Assembly: GCA_024698045.1 (NCBI GenBank)
Contig: JAILRS010000039.1
Coordinates: 1-64,000, forward strand
Reading direction: 5' to 3'
Origin: Selenomonadaceae bacterium
GTDB taxonomy: Bacteria > Bacillota > Negativicutes > Selenomonadales > Selenomonadaceae
DNA length: 64,000 nucleotides
The position numbers and the translations under genes were made by a program. A model generated the notes under the pieces. It saw only the letters and a list, made by a program, of their open reading frames with translations, had not been told where the DNA came from and ran no database searches. Shown here piece after piece: positions 16,052-23,626 of the stretch (within the stretch, counting starts at the first letter, position 1; each line of letters begins with the position of its first letter).

Positions 16052-16478
16052 GTTTTTCCTGAAAAGCACATGACAATATGAATTTTTTTTGCACTCGCTC
16101 GTAATAAATTTTGGAACACATTACCGAAGGCGGAGACAATAAATGTAAAATTGTCGTCTCGTTTGTGTCAATGGGGCGCGCCAGAATTAACTTTCAACCC
16201 AAAATTATTCGCGAATATCCTTCCGGCAAAACAAGAAACTAAAATGAAAAACTTGATTAACTTAGCCAAAATATCACGACGGATTTTCAAACGATTTTTT
16301 ACCGTGGCGCAGAAAAATTTTTTACGGCAATCGTTTAGCTCGGAATTTACGGGAGTATTTGAGTTTTTGCGGTTGCTTTGGGATTTAATTGATAGTAGAA
16401 TTATGACGATAAAGATTGTGAATTTTTATGTATCGCGACACTCAAGGTTTCACATTAAATTTGGGAGATGATATCATC
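16052..16478. other. Intergenic stretch ahead of the flagellar operon
   Basis: About 430 bases without an acceptable gene. A plus-strand frame from 16151 has no ribosome site and no family features. An imperfect hairpin lies at 16133-16160 (GAGACAAT with ATTGTCGTCTC). No sigma-28 consensus (TAAA-N15-GCCGATAA) was found; a sigma-70-like promoter at 16373-16401 is listed separately. Confidence 0.5.
16373..16401 (+). promoter_or_regulatory. Candidate promoter of the flgG operon
   Basis: TTGCTT (16373-16378), 17 bases, TAGAAT (16396-16401), 77 bases upstream of flgG. It is a moderate match only. Confidence 0.4.
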
Positions 16479-17270
16479 ATGATGAGATCGCTTTGGTCGG
16501 CGGCTTCGGGCATGAAGGCGCAACAGACAAATATGGACGTTGTTGCTCACAACATCGCCAACGTCAACACTTACGGCGGCAAAAAGATTCGCGCAGAATT
16601 TCAAGATTTATTGTATCAGACATTGCGCGACGCAGGTGGCACTTCCGGTAACGGCACTCAATATCCGCAGGGCTTGCAAGTCGGTTTGGGCGTACGTGTT
16701 TCCGCTACACACAGAGTTTTCACTCAGGGACCTTTGCAGACAACCGATAACCCCAGCGATGTAGGTATTCAAGGCGATGGCTTTTTCCAGATTCAATTAC
16801 CCGATGGCACTACTGCTTATACGCGCGACGGCTCTTTCAAATTGGATTCGGATCGCCGTTTAGTCACAAGTGACGGTTTCTTACTTGTCCCGAACATCAC
16901 GCTTGATGAAAATGCGCCGATTGACAGTTTGGTTATAAGTTCCGACGGACGTGTATCCGATACCCCCGCAGGTGGTCAGCAGACCGAAATCGGGCAGATA
17001 ACTCTTGTTCGTTTCGTCAATCCCGAAGGTCTTTACGCTTACGGCAAAAATCTTTTCTTGGAGACAGCTGCCTCGGGTGCTCCGATTGAAAGCGAACCCG
17101 GTGCGGATGGCGCAGGTGTTTTGTCGCAAAATACTCTTGAAATGTCCAGCGTTCAAATCGTCGAGGAAATGGTTAACATGATTGTCGCTCAACGCGCTTA
17201 CGAATCAAATTCCAAAGCCGTTACCACTTCCGATTCCATGCTCGAAATTGCCAACCAGTTGAAACGCTGA
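16479..17270 (+). CDS. flgG: Flagellar basal-body distal rod protein FlgG
   Basis: A 263-aa protein of family length. FlgG builds the distal rod that crosses the periplasm. The N-terminal SLWSAASGMKAQQTNMDVVA helix, VQGDGFFQI-like GIQGDGFFQIQLPDG and the C-terminal EMVNMIVAQRAYESNSKAV segment are diagnostic, and the total length separates it from FlgE. GGGAGATGATATCATC precedes two adjacent ATGs (16479 and 16482). The usual NVNTTGYKK after the first helix reads NVNTYGGKK here. flgF is not in front of it, unlike in many genomes. It heads the run flgG-A-H-I-J, all on the plus strand with small gaps. Confidence 0.95.
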   Translation: MMRSLWSAASGMKAQQTNMDVVAHNIANVNTYGGKKIRAEFQDLLYQTLRDAGGTSGNGTQYPQGLQVGLGVRVSATHRVFTQGPLQTTDNPSDVGIQGDGFFQIQLPDGTTAYTRDGSFKLDSDRRLVTSDGFLLVPNITLDENAPIDSLVISSDGRVSDTPAGGQQTEIGQITLVRFVNPEGLYAYGKNLFLETAASGAPIESEPGADGAGVLSQNTLEMSSVQIVEEMVNMIVAQRAYESNSKAVTTSDSMLEIANQLKR

Positions 17271-17274
17271 TAAC

Positions 17275-17988
17275 ATGAAAAAATTATTTTTCTTCGTGGC
17301 GTTATTCTTTATCTTGAGCCTGACGCCGCGAGTTTTTGCGTATACGTTATCGGGCGCGGAATTGCAGACGGCGGCGCGCAATGCAATAGAAAACGCATTA
17401 GCTGCGCAAGGAGAAAATCGCCGCCATGAAATTATATTCACTCAGAAAACATTCGACGTAAATTTACCCGAAGGAATTATAGATGTTTCTGCTCAAATGC
17501 CCTCGCAACTCAGTTATATAAGTTTAAATCCCGTACGCCTGATTGTTTCGGTTAACGGACGCATGGCACGAACAGTAAGTGTCACGGCAAAAGTTAACGT
17601 TTACGATACCGTTCTGATAGCCAATCACGATTTGCGAATTGAGGGCATAGTAAACGCAGGTGACTTTCGATTGGCGGAAATTGCGATAGACGGACGCGGT
17701 GATTACATAACAGATGTCGACAAAGTTATCGGGCTGGTTCCGCACAGATTTATTCGCGCAGGTTCGCCGATATCTTTAACTTATTTCAGACAGCCCGTTG
17801 TAGTCAATTCCGGTCAACTGGTTAATATCGTTGCCAATATAAACGGCGTCAAGGCAACCGCCAAGGGTATTGTCATGTCGCGCGGCAGAATCGGCGATTT
17901 GGTTAAAGTCAAAAACGAAATTACAAAAAGGATTTTAACGGCGAAAGTTATCGACGCTCAAACGGTAGAAATATCTTTCGCAAAGTGA
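17275..17988 (+). CDS. flgA: Flagellar P-ring assembly chaperone FlgA
   Basis: A 237-aa periplasmic chaperone that delivers FlgI subunits for P-ring assembly. A signal peptide covers residues 1-22 (LSLTPRVFAY). The C-terminal SAF-type domain includes LRIEGIVNAGDF, PHRFIRAGSPIS and SGQLVNIVANINGVKATAKG, the region conserved in FlgA. The start lies only four bases after the flgG stop and has no clear ribosome site, so it is probably translated by coupling. Its position next to flgH and flgI supports the call. Confidence 0.92.
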   Translation: MKKLFFFVALFFILSLTPRVFAYTLSGAELQTAARNAIENALAAQGENRRHEIIFTQKTFDVNLPEGIIDVSAQMPSQLSYISLNPVRLIVSVNGRMARTVSVTAKVNVYDTVLIANHDLRIEGIVNAGDFRLAEIAIDGRGDYITDVDKVIGLVPHRFIRAGSPISLTYFRQPVVVNSGQLVNIVANINGVKATAKGIVMSRGRIGDLVKVKNEITKRILTAKVIDAQTVEISFAK

Positions 17989-18017
17989 TATGTCATGTTG
18001 GGAGGTGTGCAGTTTAG

Positions 18018-18599
18018 ATGTTAAAAAAATTTTTCGCGGCTGTTCTTGTTGTAATGTTTGTGACGGTGGGCGGAGCGGTCGAGGCAAAATCACTTTGGGT
18101 CGACGGTAGCACAATGAGTTTGTATGCCGATAAAAAGGCGCGCAATGTCGGCGATATCTTGACTATCGTGATAAGCGAATCGACTACGCAAACCGCTACA
18201 AAATCAAGATCTAACGGCAAATCGGGTTCGGTCGATGTCGCCGCAGGTACGGGTATTTTCGATTTTATCAAAGCATTTTCGATAAGCGGATCCGATTCAT
18301 TCAAGGCGGACGGTTCCGCAACCGATACCAATAGATATTCGGGACAAGTAACCGTTACCGTGGTTGAAGTTTTGCCGAACGATAATATGATAATCGAGGG
18401 CACGCAATCCATTTGGCAAAATCGCGACGAACACAAAATTACTTTGCGCGGTGTTGTGCGCAGAGATGATGTCACAATGAATAACACGGTGCCTTCCTAC
18501 AAAGTAGCGGACGCCACACTCAAATTCGACGGCAAAGGCCCCTTGAACGCAAAACAACGTCAGGGCATTTTGACGCAGATTTTTAATTTCTTATTCTGA
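18018..18599 (+). CDS. flgH: Flagellar L-ring protein FlgH
   Basis: A 193-aa protein that forms the outer-membrane L-ring around the rod, evidence for a second membrane in this organism. The conserved core is present: SLWVDGSTMSLYADKKARNV, split as SLWVDGS and LYADKKARNVGDILTIVI, then SGQVTVTVVEVLPNDNMIIEG and KAKQRQGILTQIF-like NAKQRQGILTQIFNFLF at the end. Proteobacterial FlgH is a lipoprotein. Here the signal peptide ends in GGAVEAKS with no cysteine, so it should be cut by signal peptidase I and not lipidated. GGGAGGTG precedes the ATG. Confidence 0.94.
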   Translation: MLKKFFAAVLVVMFVTVGGAVEAKSLWVDGSTMSLYADKKARNVGDILTIVISESTTQTATKSRSNGKSGSVDVAAGTGIFDFIKAFSISGSDSFKADGSATDTNRYSGQVTVTVVEVLPNDNMIIEGTQSIWQNRDEHKITLRGVVRRDDVTMNNTVPSYKVADATLKFDGKGPLNAKQRQGILTQIFNFLF

Positions 18600-18685
18600 T
18601 TCAAAGTTGATAACTATAACAGAAAGTTGGTGAACGTCGCGGCTCGATTAAACTTTCCGAAGTTAAACGACACGCGCCATTTACG

Positions 18686-19798
18686 ATGAAAAAAATTTTC
18701 TTATCGGTACTGCTGATTTTCTGCGTTGCGCTTAGCGCGTCGACGGTTTTCGCGGAATCGGCGGTAACCAGAATAAAAGACATCGCCAAGGTGCAAGGCG
18801 TACGCAGTAACCAACTTATGGGCTACGGACTTGTCGTAGGTTTACCCGGCACAGGCGATTCCGATGATACAAAGCAAATGATTCAATCGACTGTCTCACT
18901 GCTCAGAAGTTTCGGTATAACCGTACAGGCGGCGGATTTGGATTCCGATAACGTTGCGGCGGTTATGGTTACCGCGACACTTCCGCCGTTTGTCCGTGAG
19001 GGCGATACAATTGATGTTGTCGTAAGCTCAATGGGCGACGCCGATAGTATTCAGGGCGGTATATTACTTCAAACTCCTCTGCGCGCTGCCAACGGTGATG
19101 TCTATGCTGTCGCACAAGGTTCGGTATCTACGGGCGGATTCGTCGCGGGACGCGGAAATAACCGTACACAAAAAAATTTCCCGACCGCCGGTAACATTCC
19201 CAACGGCGCAATCGTCGAGCGTTCTGTAGAAGATGAATTAGGTAAGAACGGACAAATTTCTTTGAGTCTTGCCAGTTCCGATTTCTCTACCGCCTCGAGG
19301 ATAACCAACACAATTAATTCTGCTTACGGGCAAAGAGTTGCGCATGCCGCCAATCCGGGACGCGTCGATATAAATATTCCTTCGCCCTACAGATCTAATG
19401 TCGTTGAGTTTGTCGCCGCGATTGAAGAATTGCATGTCATGCCCGATAACATTGCCAAAATCGTAGTGAACGAACGTACGGGAACTATAGTCATGGGCGG
19501 CAATGTTACCGTCAACGAATGCGCAATCACTCAGGGCGGTTTATCCATTCGTATCAAACGCGAGGAAATCGCAAGCCAAGCGGCTCCGTTTTCTTACGGT
19601 ACGTCTATGATTGTCAGCAACGTCGCGACAAAAACACGCGACGAGATGTCAAGTTCGGTCGTCCTGCCCTCCACAACCAATGTCAGTGATGTTGTCGGCG
19701 CATTGAATGCCGTTGGTGCCACGCCGCGCGATTGTATTTCCATTTTACGGGCAATGAAGGCGGCAGGTGCTATTAATGCCGTACTTGAAATTGTTTAA
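18686..19798 (+). CDS. flgI: Flagellar P-ring protein FlgI
   Basis: A 370-aa protein forming the periplasmic P-ring that acts as a bushing for the rod in the peptidoglycan layer. A signal peptide (residues 1-24, STVFAES) is followed by VTRIKDIAKVQGVRSNQLMG, split as RIKDIAKVQGVRSNQL and GYGLVVGLPGTGD, the FlgI signature. The C-terminal part has RTGTIVMGGNV and the closing LRAMKAAGAINAVLEIV-type segment. The start ATG 18686 has no convincing ribosome site, and the frame upstream is open to 18620 but lacks a usual start codon. FlgA, two genes upstream, is its chaperone. Confidence 0.95.
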   Translation: MKKIFLSVLLIFCVALSASTVFAESAVTRIKDIAKVQGVRSNQLMGYGLVVGLPGTGDSDDTKQMIQSTVSLLRSFGITVQAADLDSDNVAAVMVTATLPPFVREGDTIDVVVSSMGDADSIQGGILLQTPLRAANGDVYAVAQGSVSTGGFVAGRGNNRTQKNFPTAGNIPNGAIVERSVEDELGKNGQISLSLASSDFSTASRITNTINSAYGQRVAHAANPGRVDINIPSPYRSNVVEFVAAIEELHVMPDNIAKIVVNERTGTIVMGGNVTVNECAITQGGLSIRIKREEIASQAAPFSYGTSMIVSNVATKTRDEMSSSVVLPSTTNVSDVVGALNAVGATPRDCISILRAMKAAGAINAVLEIV

Positions 19799-19809
19799 GG
19801 AGTATTGTC

Positions 19810-20214
19810 ATGAATATAACAGGTTCGTATTTGATGCCGCAAATGAATTCGACAAACACGGGCGCAAAGGGTGCCAAAGTCTTAAACGAAGAGGCTTCCT
19901 TCCAAGAGCAATTGAAATCCGCGCAAACAAAACTTGAAACGTCTTCGGCGAAGAAAAAAGTCACGGGCGTAATGACCGACGCGGAAGTCGCTCAACGCAA
20001 CAAAGAATTGAGAGATGCATCCGTACAATTGGAAGCGATTATGTTAAAGATGATGTATAACGAAATGTATAAAACCGTACCCGAAAATAAATTATTCGGC
20101 GATAACAACGCGATGAGTATTTACCGCGATATGTATCACGAAGAATTGACGAAGAAAATGGCGGAGGCCGGCGGTATCGGTCTTGCGGATTTCATTTACA
20201 AACAGTTAGTCTAA
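19810..20214 (+). CDS. flgJ: Rod-binding protein, FlgJ N-terminal type
   Basis: A 134-aa protein corresponding only to the rod-capping N-terminal half of FlgJ; the muramidase half found in enterobacterial FlgJ is absent, as is common outside the gammaproteobacteria. The segment LEAIMLKMMYNEMYKTVPEN and the following YRDMYHEELTKKMAEAGGIG, with LADFIYKQL at the end, are the family core. It scaffolds rod assembly in the periplasm. The cell-wall hydrolase activity would have to come from another protein. TAAGGAG precedes the ATG, 11 bases after flgI. Confidence 0.9.
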   Translation: MNITGSYLMPQMNSTNTGAKGAKVLNEEASFQEQLKSAQTKLETSSAKKKVTGVMTDAEVAQRNKELRDASVQLEAIMLKMMYNEMYKTVPENKLFGDNNAMSIYRDMYHEELTKKMAEAGGIGLADFIYKQLV

Positions 20215-20244
20215 TCTTTCGGTCTGAAACTTAGACAAAATAAA

Positions 20245-20275
20245 AGCCGTAACACATAAGTGCTACGGTTTTTTT
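20245..20275. terminator. Terminator of the flgG-J operon, probably bidirectional
   Basis: AGCCGTA-CAC pairs with GTG-TACGGT (20245-20255 with 20260-20270, one mismatch) and seven or more T follow. The A-rich left flank can serve the converging MFS gene. Confidence 0.8.
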
Positions 20276-20328
20276 GTATGCAGATTTTATTGACGTCAAC
20301 AGCACTGCGCAGATTGTACGGAAATTTT

Positions 20329-21477
20329 TTAACCGTTGCCGCGCCGTTGACAAGCGTAAATCATACAGAGCATGCCGACGAAACAAATTACGGCTCCGAC
20401 AGTCAACAAAGTATCAATGCCGCTACCCTGCATTAAAAATCCGCCGAGTGTACTGCCTAAAACAATGCCGACAGTTTCGGTCGCCGTCATGTAAGCTTGC
20501 CCCGTTGCCTCGTATTTTTTGCCGACAGTTTCATCAACGTAATACACACGCGATGCCGCCATCAAACCGTAATCGAGTAGCTGAATGCATTGTATCAAAT
20601 AAATTTCCAAAATGCTTTGCGAGAATACCAACAGTGCCGCTCGCGTGAAAAAGGCAATGCCCGATACTGTCAGAAAAACTTTTGATGAAATATGTTCCTT
20701 CATACGCGTGTAGAGAAACAACACGGGAATTTCTATTATCGCGGCAATGCCGAGCGCGACGCCCATATTTGAACTGTCGCCGCCCACACGTTCAACCACA
20801 TGAATAAAATATGTCATTACCATATTGTGGAAGAGCATGATTAAACTTAAACCGATAAGCATCCACATAAACGCCGGAAATTTTCCGAGTTGGAGTGAAT
20901 TACTTGTCCTCGAACGACTTGTCACGCCGATAGCAGGCATTGTCATCGTCACGTAGTAAAATACTGCGCAGAATATCAGATAACTCAACGAGACGATTAA
21001 ACTTCCGAAATGTACGGTTAGGAAACCGATAACGACACTGGCGACAGCAAAACTCAACGAACCGAATCCGCGCGCAACACCGTAATTAACCGAAAGACCT
21101 TTGCTTTGATAGAAGAATGTGAAGGAATTCAATACGGGTTGCATCGCAAGAGTAAGACACGCCAGTAAACCAAAAATCAAAGCCTTAACAATACCCGAAT
21201 CGATAAACAATACGACTCCGGCAGCGATACTCATGACCGCGGCGATTATCAACAAAACTTTCTTACCGTCAGCAACTCCGTTATCAACCATGCGACCGAA
21301 AAGTTGTTGCAGGAAAATCGCAACCGTACAACTTATCGCAATGAGTAGCCCAATATTTTTATCGGAAATTTGCGCGTCAAGTAAGTAGTAAGTTATAAAG
21401 CTGAAGCCCGTACACATCATCATTGTATTCAGACTTACCAGCAAGGAGTATCGAATATTTTCGTTACGTTCGTTCAT
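20329..21477 (-). CDS. MFS transporter
   Basis: A 382-aa protein with about twelve hydrophobic segments, in the layout of the major facilitator superfamily. The cytoplasmic loop after the second helix, GRMVDNGVADGKKVLL, is a variant of the MFS loop 2-3 motif (GxLaDrxGrkxxL). The first helix region (SLLVSLNTMMMCTGFSFITYY, split as SLLVSLNTMMMC and GFSFITYY) and overall pattern recall the oligosaccharide:H+ symporter-like group (LacY/NupG-like). The start is one base after the HAD gene stop with only AGGT upstream, so coupling is likely. With the Gfo/Idh/MocA oxidoreductase and HAD phosphatase of the same operon it may import a sugar or sugar derivative. The substrate is unknown. Confidence 0.88.
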   Translation of the reverse strand: MNERNENIRYSLLVSLNTMMMCTGFSFITYYLLDAQISDKNIGLLIAISCTVAIFLQQLFGRMVDNGVADGKKVLLIIAAVMSIAAGVVLFIDSGIVKALIFGLLACLTLAMQPVLNSFTFFYQSKGLSVNYGVARGFGSLSFAVASVVIGFLTVHFGSLIVSLSYLIFCAVFYYVTMTMPAIGVTSRSRTSNSLQLGKFPAFMWMLIGLSLIMLFHNMVMTYFIHVVERVGGDSSNMGVALGIAAIIEIPVLFLYTRMKEHISSKVFLTVSGIAFFTRAALLVFSQSILEIYLIQCIQLLDYGLMAASRVYYVDETVGKKYEATGQAYMTATETVGIVLGSTLGGFLMQGSGIDTLLTVGAVICFVGMLCMIYACQRRGNG

Positions 21478-21478
21478 G

Positions 21479-22102
21479 TCAAGCGATACCTAAAACCTTC
21501 TTTAAATCTTCGTTGTTACCGCTCTTGAAACAATAACCGTTCATGCCGCATTTAATCGAGGCGTCTACATTTTCCTGTAAGTCGTCGATAAAGAAACAAT
21601 CTTCGGGCTTGAGATTAAATCTTTCAAAGAAAAATTGATAGATAATCGGCTGCGGTTTCAAGGCAAGTACTTCACCGGAAAAAAACGCGCCGTCATAAAG
21701 TTCGGGAGCCGGGACAACTTCCTTGTAAGTGTTCGTTAATCTGCGGCTGACGTTAGACAAAATGTAGACACGTTGTCCGCGCGCCTTGATTGCCTCGATA
21801 ATTTCCGCAACTCCTTCGCGAGCTACGTTATTGTATTCGTGCCAGTGCTCAAAAGTAACTTTGGCAATCTCACGGACTTTATCGCTCGAAAGTCTCGGTA
21901 AAATTCTCGAGATGGCTTTCTCGTCTGTCATTGAACCCATATCAAGAGCAAGCCATTCTTGCGAGTAAAACATTACATTATGAATTTCGCGGATAATTTG
22001 TTCGTCGTCGGTAAAGTGACGAGTAGCATTATCGGCGGTGTAGTCGACGAGCACGCCACCCATATCAAATACGATATTTTTGTAGTCTGTGATATTTTTC
22101 AT
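21479..22102 (-). CDS. HAD-superfamily (YihX-like) phosphatase
   Basis: A 207-aa cytoplasmic HAD-IA hydrolase. Motif I is NIVFDMGGVLVDY (the nucleophile is the Asp before MGGV), motif II is VYILSNVSRR, the lysine motif lies near ALKPQPIIYQ, and motif III is CFFIDDLQENVDAS. The MGGV form and length are those of alpha-glucose-1-phosphate phosphatase YihX and its relatives. It overlaps the upstream oxidoreductase by ATGA. It probably removes phosphate from a sugar phosphate in the same pathway. The substrate cannot be fixed from sequence. Confidence 0.88.
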   Translation of the reverse strand: MKNITDYKNIVFDMGGVLVDYTADNATRHFTDDEQIIREIHNVMFYSQEWLALDMGSMTDEKAISRILPRLSSDKVREIAKVTFEHWHEYNNVAREGVAEIIEAIKARGQRVYILSNVSRRLTNTYKEVVPAPELYDGAFFSGEVLALKPQPIIYQFFFERFNLKPEDCFFIDDLQENVDASIKCGMNGYCFKSGNNEDLKKVLGIA

Positions 22103-23103
22103 TCCGACATCTCCTTTGCAAGATCCGAATCATTCTTAAAGAAAATTTTTTCTCCCCAACGAGCTTCCTCCATGATTGCGGCGACAGTAACGCTCAGCGA
22201 TAACATTTTTTCCGCCGAATCATAATCGCGTTCGTCAATCATGCGGATAAATTCCTTGAACTCGTAATAGAGACGATGATAATCTTCGTCGAAATCGTAC
22301 TCGATGATATCGCCTTCGTTCGGCACAATTCTAAAACTTGTCGCCTTATTCATGGTCTGTGTCGATTCAATATAACCTTTGTCGCCCTGAATCATGACGG
22401 ACGACGGAGCTTTACAATCCTTCGCCGCGATACACGACGCTTTAAACTTTCCGTAATCCATGACAAGTACGCCGCTTGTGTCGATTCCCTTTTCGACATT
22501 GGCGAAGTAATTTACTTTAACCGGTTTGCCGAAAAGACCAACGACAAAATTAATGTTGTATACGTTTAAATCCATGAGCGCGCCGCCTGCTTTTTTAGGG
22601 TCGAATACGGGCAGAATTTCGCCGTTCATGAATTTATCGTAGCGCGAAGAGTATTGCGAAAAATTCATTGAAACTATATGCACATTTCCGATTGTGTCCA
22701 GTTTATTTTTAATCTCTTTGACGACCGGAAAATAATTTACCGTCGACGCCTCCAAAAGGAAGAGATTATTTTTCGCGGCTAAATCTTTCAGCTCCAATAA
22801 CTCATAAAGATTCGCCGTGCAAGGTTTTTCCAAAATGACATTTTTACCTGCCGATAAGGCGCGTTTGCCGAAAGAGTAGTGTAAGAAATTCGGTAAGGCT
22901 ACGTAAATCGTATCAACCTCGCTTTTCAATAGTTCATCGTAGTCGTAAAAACTTTTGTCGAGTTGGTATTTTGTTTTAAGAGTTTCGGTTTCTTCCTTGG
23001 TTTCCGCTGTGCCCAATATGAAAACACTTTCAAACGGCAAATCATGAATGCCCGTCAGCATATCTTTGACAATCATGCCCGTGCCCAAAATTCCCAATCG
23101 CAT
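22099..23103 (-). CDS. Gfo/Idh/MocA-family oxidoreductase
   Basis: A 334-aa NAD(P)-dependent dehydrogenase. The Rossmann start is MRLGILGTGMIVKDML, and GKNVILEKPCTANLYEL contains the EKP motif with the catalytic lysine. DLNVYNINFVVGLFG belongs to the C-terminal substrate-binding half. Family members oxidise or reduce sugars, inositols and dihydrodiols; this one resembles the short, Gfo-like type without a signal peptide. AAAGGAGG precedes the ATG by seven bases. It is the first gene of the oxidoreductase-phosphatase-transporter operon. Confidence 0.9.
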   Translation of the reverse strand: MRLGILGTGMIVKDMLTGIHDLPFESVFILGTAETKEETETLKTKYQLDKSFYDYDELLKSEVDTIYVALPNFLHYSFGKRALSAGKNVILEKPCTANLYELLELKDLAAKNNLFLLEASTVNYFPVVKEIKNKLDTIGNVHIVSMNFSQYSSRYDKFMNGEILPVFDPKKAGGALMDLNVYNINFVVGLFGKPVKVNYFANVEKGIDTSGVLVMDYGKFKASCIAAKDCKAPSSVMIQGDKGYIESTQTMNKATSFRIVPNEGDIIEYDFDEDYHRLYYEFKEFIRMIDERDYDSAEKMLSLSVTVAAIMEEARWGEKIFFKNDSDLAKEMSE

Positions 23104-23228
23104 AACTACTTCCTCCTTTCGATTTTAAAATACACGTCTAAATTCTTATACTACAAAATTTTTCCTGCGTTACATGGGCACAAAAAATTTCTTCGGCACA
23201 TATTATTTCAAGCGTGGTTGTTTTTGTT

Positions 23229-23363
23229 ATGGATAACTACATAGGCAGTGACAGTCAAAATACTTTCTTCTATTGCAAGGGAACGATGAATATCACTTAT
23301 CAACTGGCCGACGGCTCCCAATATTCGGCGAACTGCTCAACAGGTGAATGGCAAGTCAAATAA
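23229..23363 (+). pseudogene. Relic of a giant-family C-terminal module
   Basis: A 44-codon frame made of three pieces that are separate in the intact gene at 23627-27208. DNYIGS matches codons near 26701, NTFFYC near 26955, and TYQLADGSQYSAN-STGEWQ-K near 27134. The pieces keep their order but the 240 and 160 bases between them are gone. The pieces are almost identical at DNA level. It ends in TAA at the same point as the intact gene and is followed by a similar terminator. There is no ribosome site at its ATG. It is a deletion remnant of a former tandem copy. Confidence 0.8.
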
Positions 23364-23411
23364 TTTTCAACCTAAAATAAATCAAGTTAAATAAATCCAG
23401 ATAAAAAAATT

Positions 23412-23447
23412 ATCCCCGACGGAATTTAAAATCGTTGGGGATTTTTT
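23412..23447 (+). terminator. Terminator behind the relic
   Basis: ATCCCCGACG (23412-23421) pairs with CGTTGGGGAT (about 23433-23442) and six T follow. It corresponds to the terminator at 27234-27262 behind the intact relative. Confidence 0.8.
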
Positions 23448-23480
23448 CTTGCTATTTGCAATTTTAGGAGTAACAAAATA

Positions 23481-23509
23481 TTGAAAATTGTAAACGGTTT
23501 TTGTATAAT
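23481..23509 (+). promoter_or_regulatory. Promoter of the 1193-aa repetitive protein
   Basis: TTGAAA (23481-23486), 17 bases, TATAAT (23504-23509). The leader to ATG 23627 is about 110 bases. Confidence 0.7.
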
Positions 23510-23626
23510 AATGTTCAGAAAAATTTATCTTCTGTCAGCATGAAATACTAAAGTTAGTTTTACAACAATGTAATGCTTGCAAAAGATAATAGCACTTAAA
23601 TTTTAATGTGGGAGGATTTGATTTTT

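Noticed and set aside
16151-16471. 106-codon plus-strand frame before flgG
   Set aside because: No ribosome site at its start or at the internal ATG 16243, basic low-complexity content, and its end overlaps the flgG leader.
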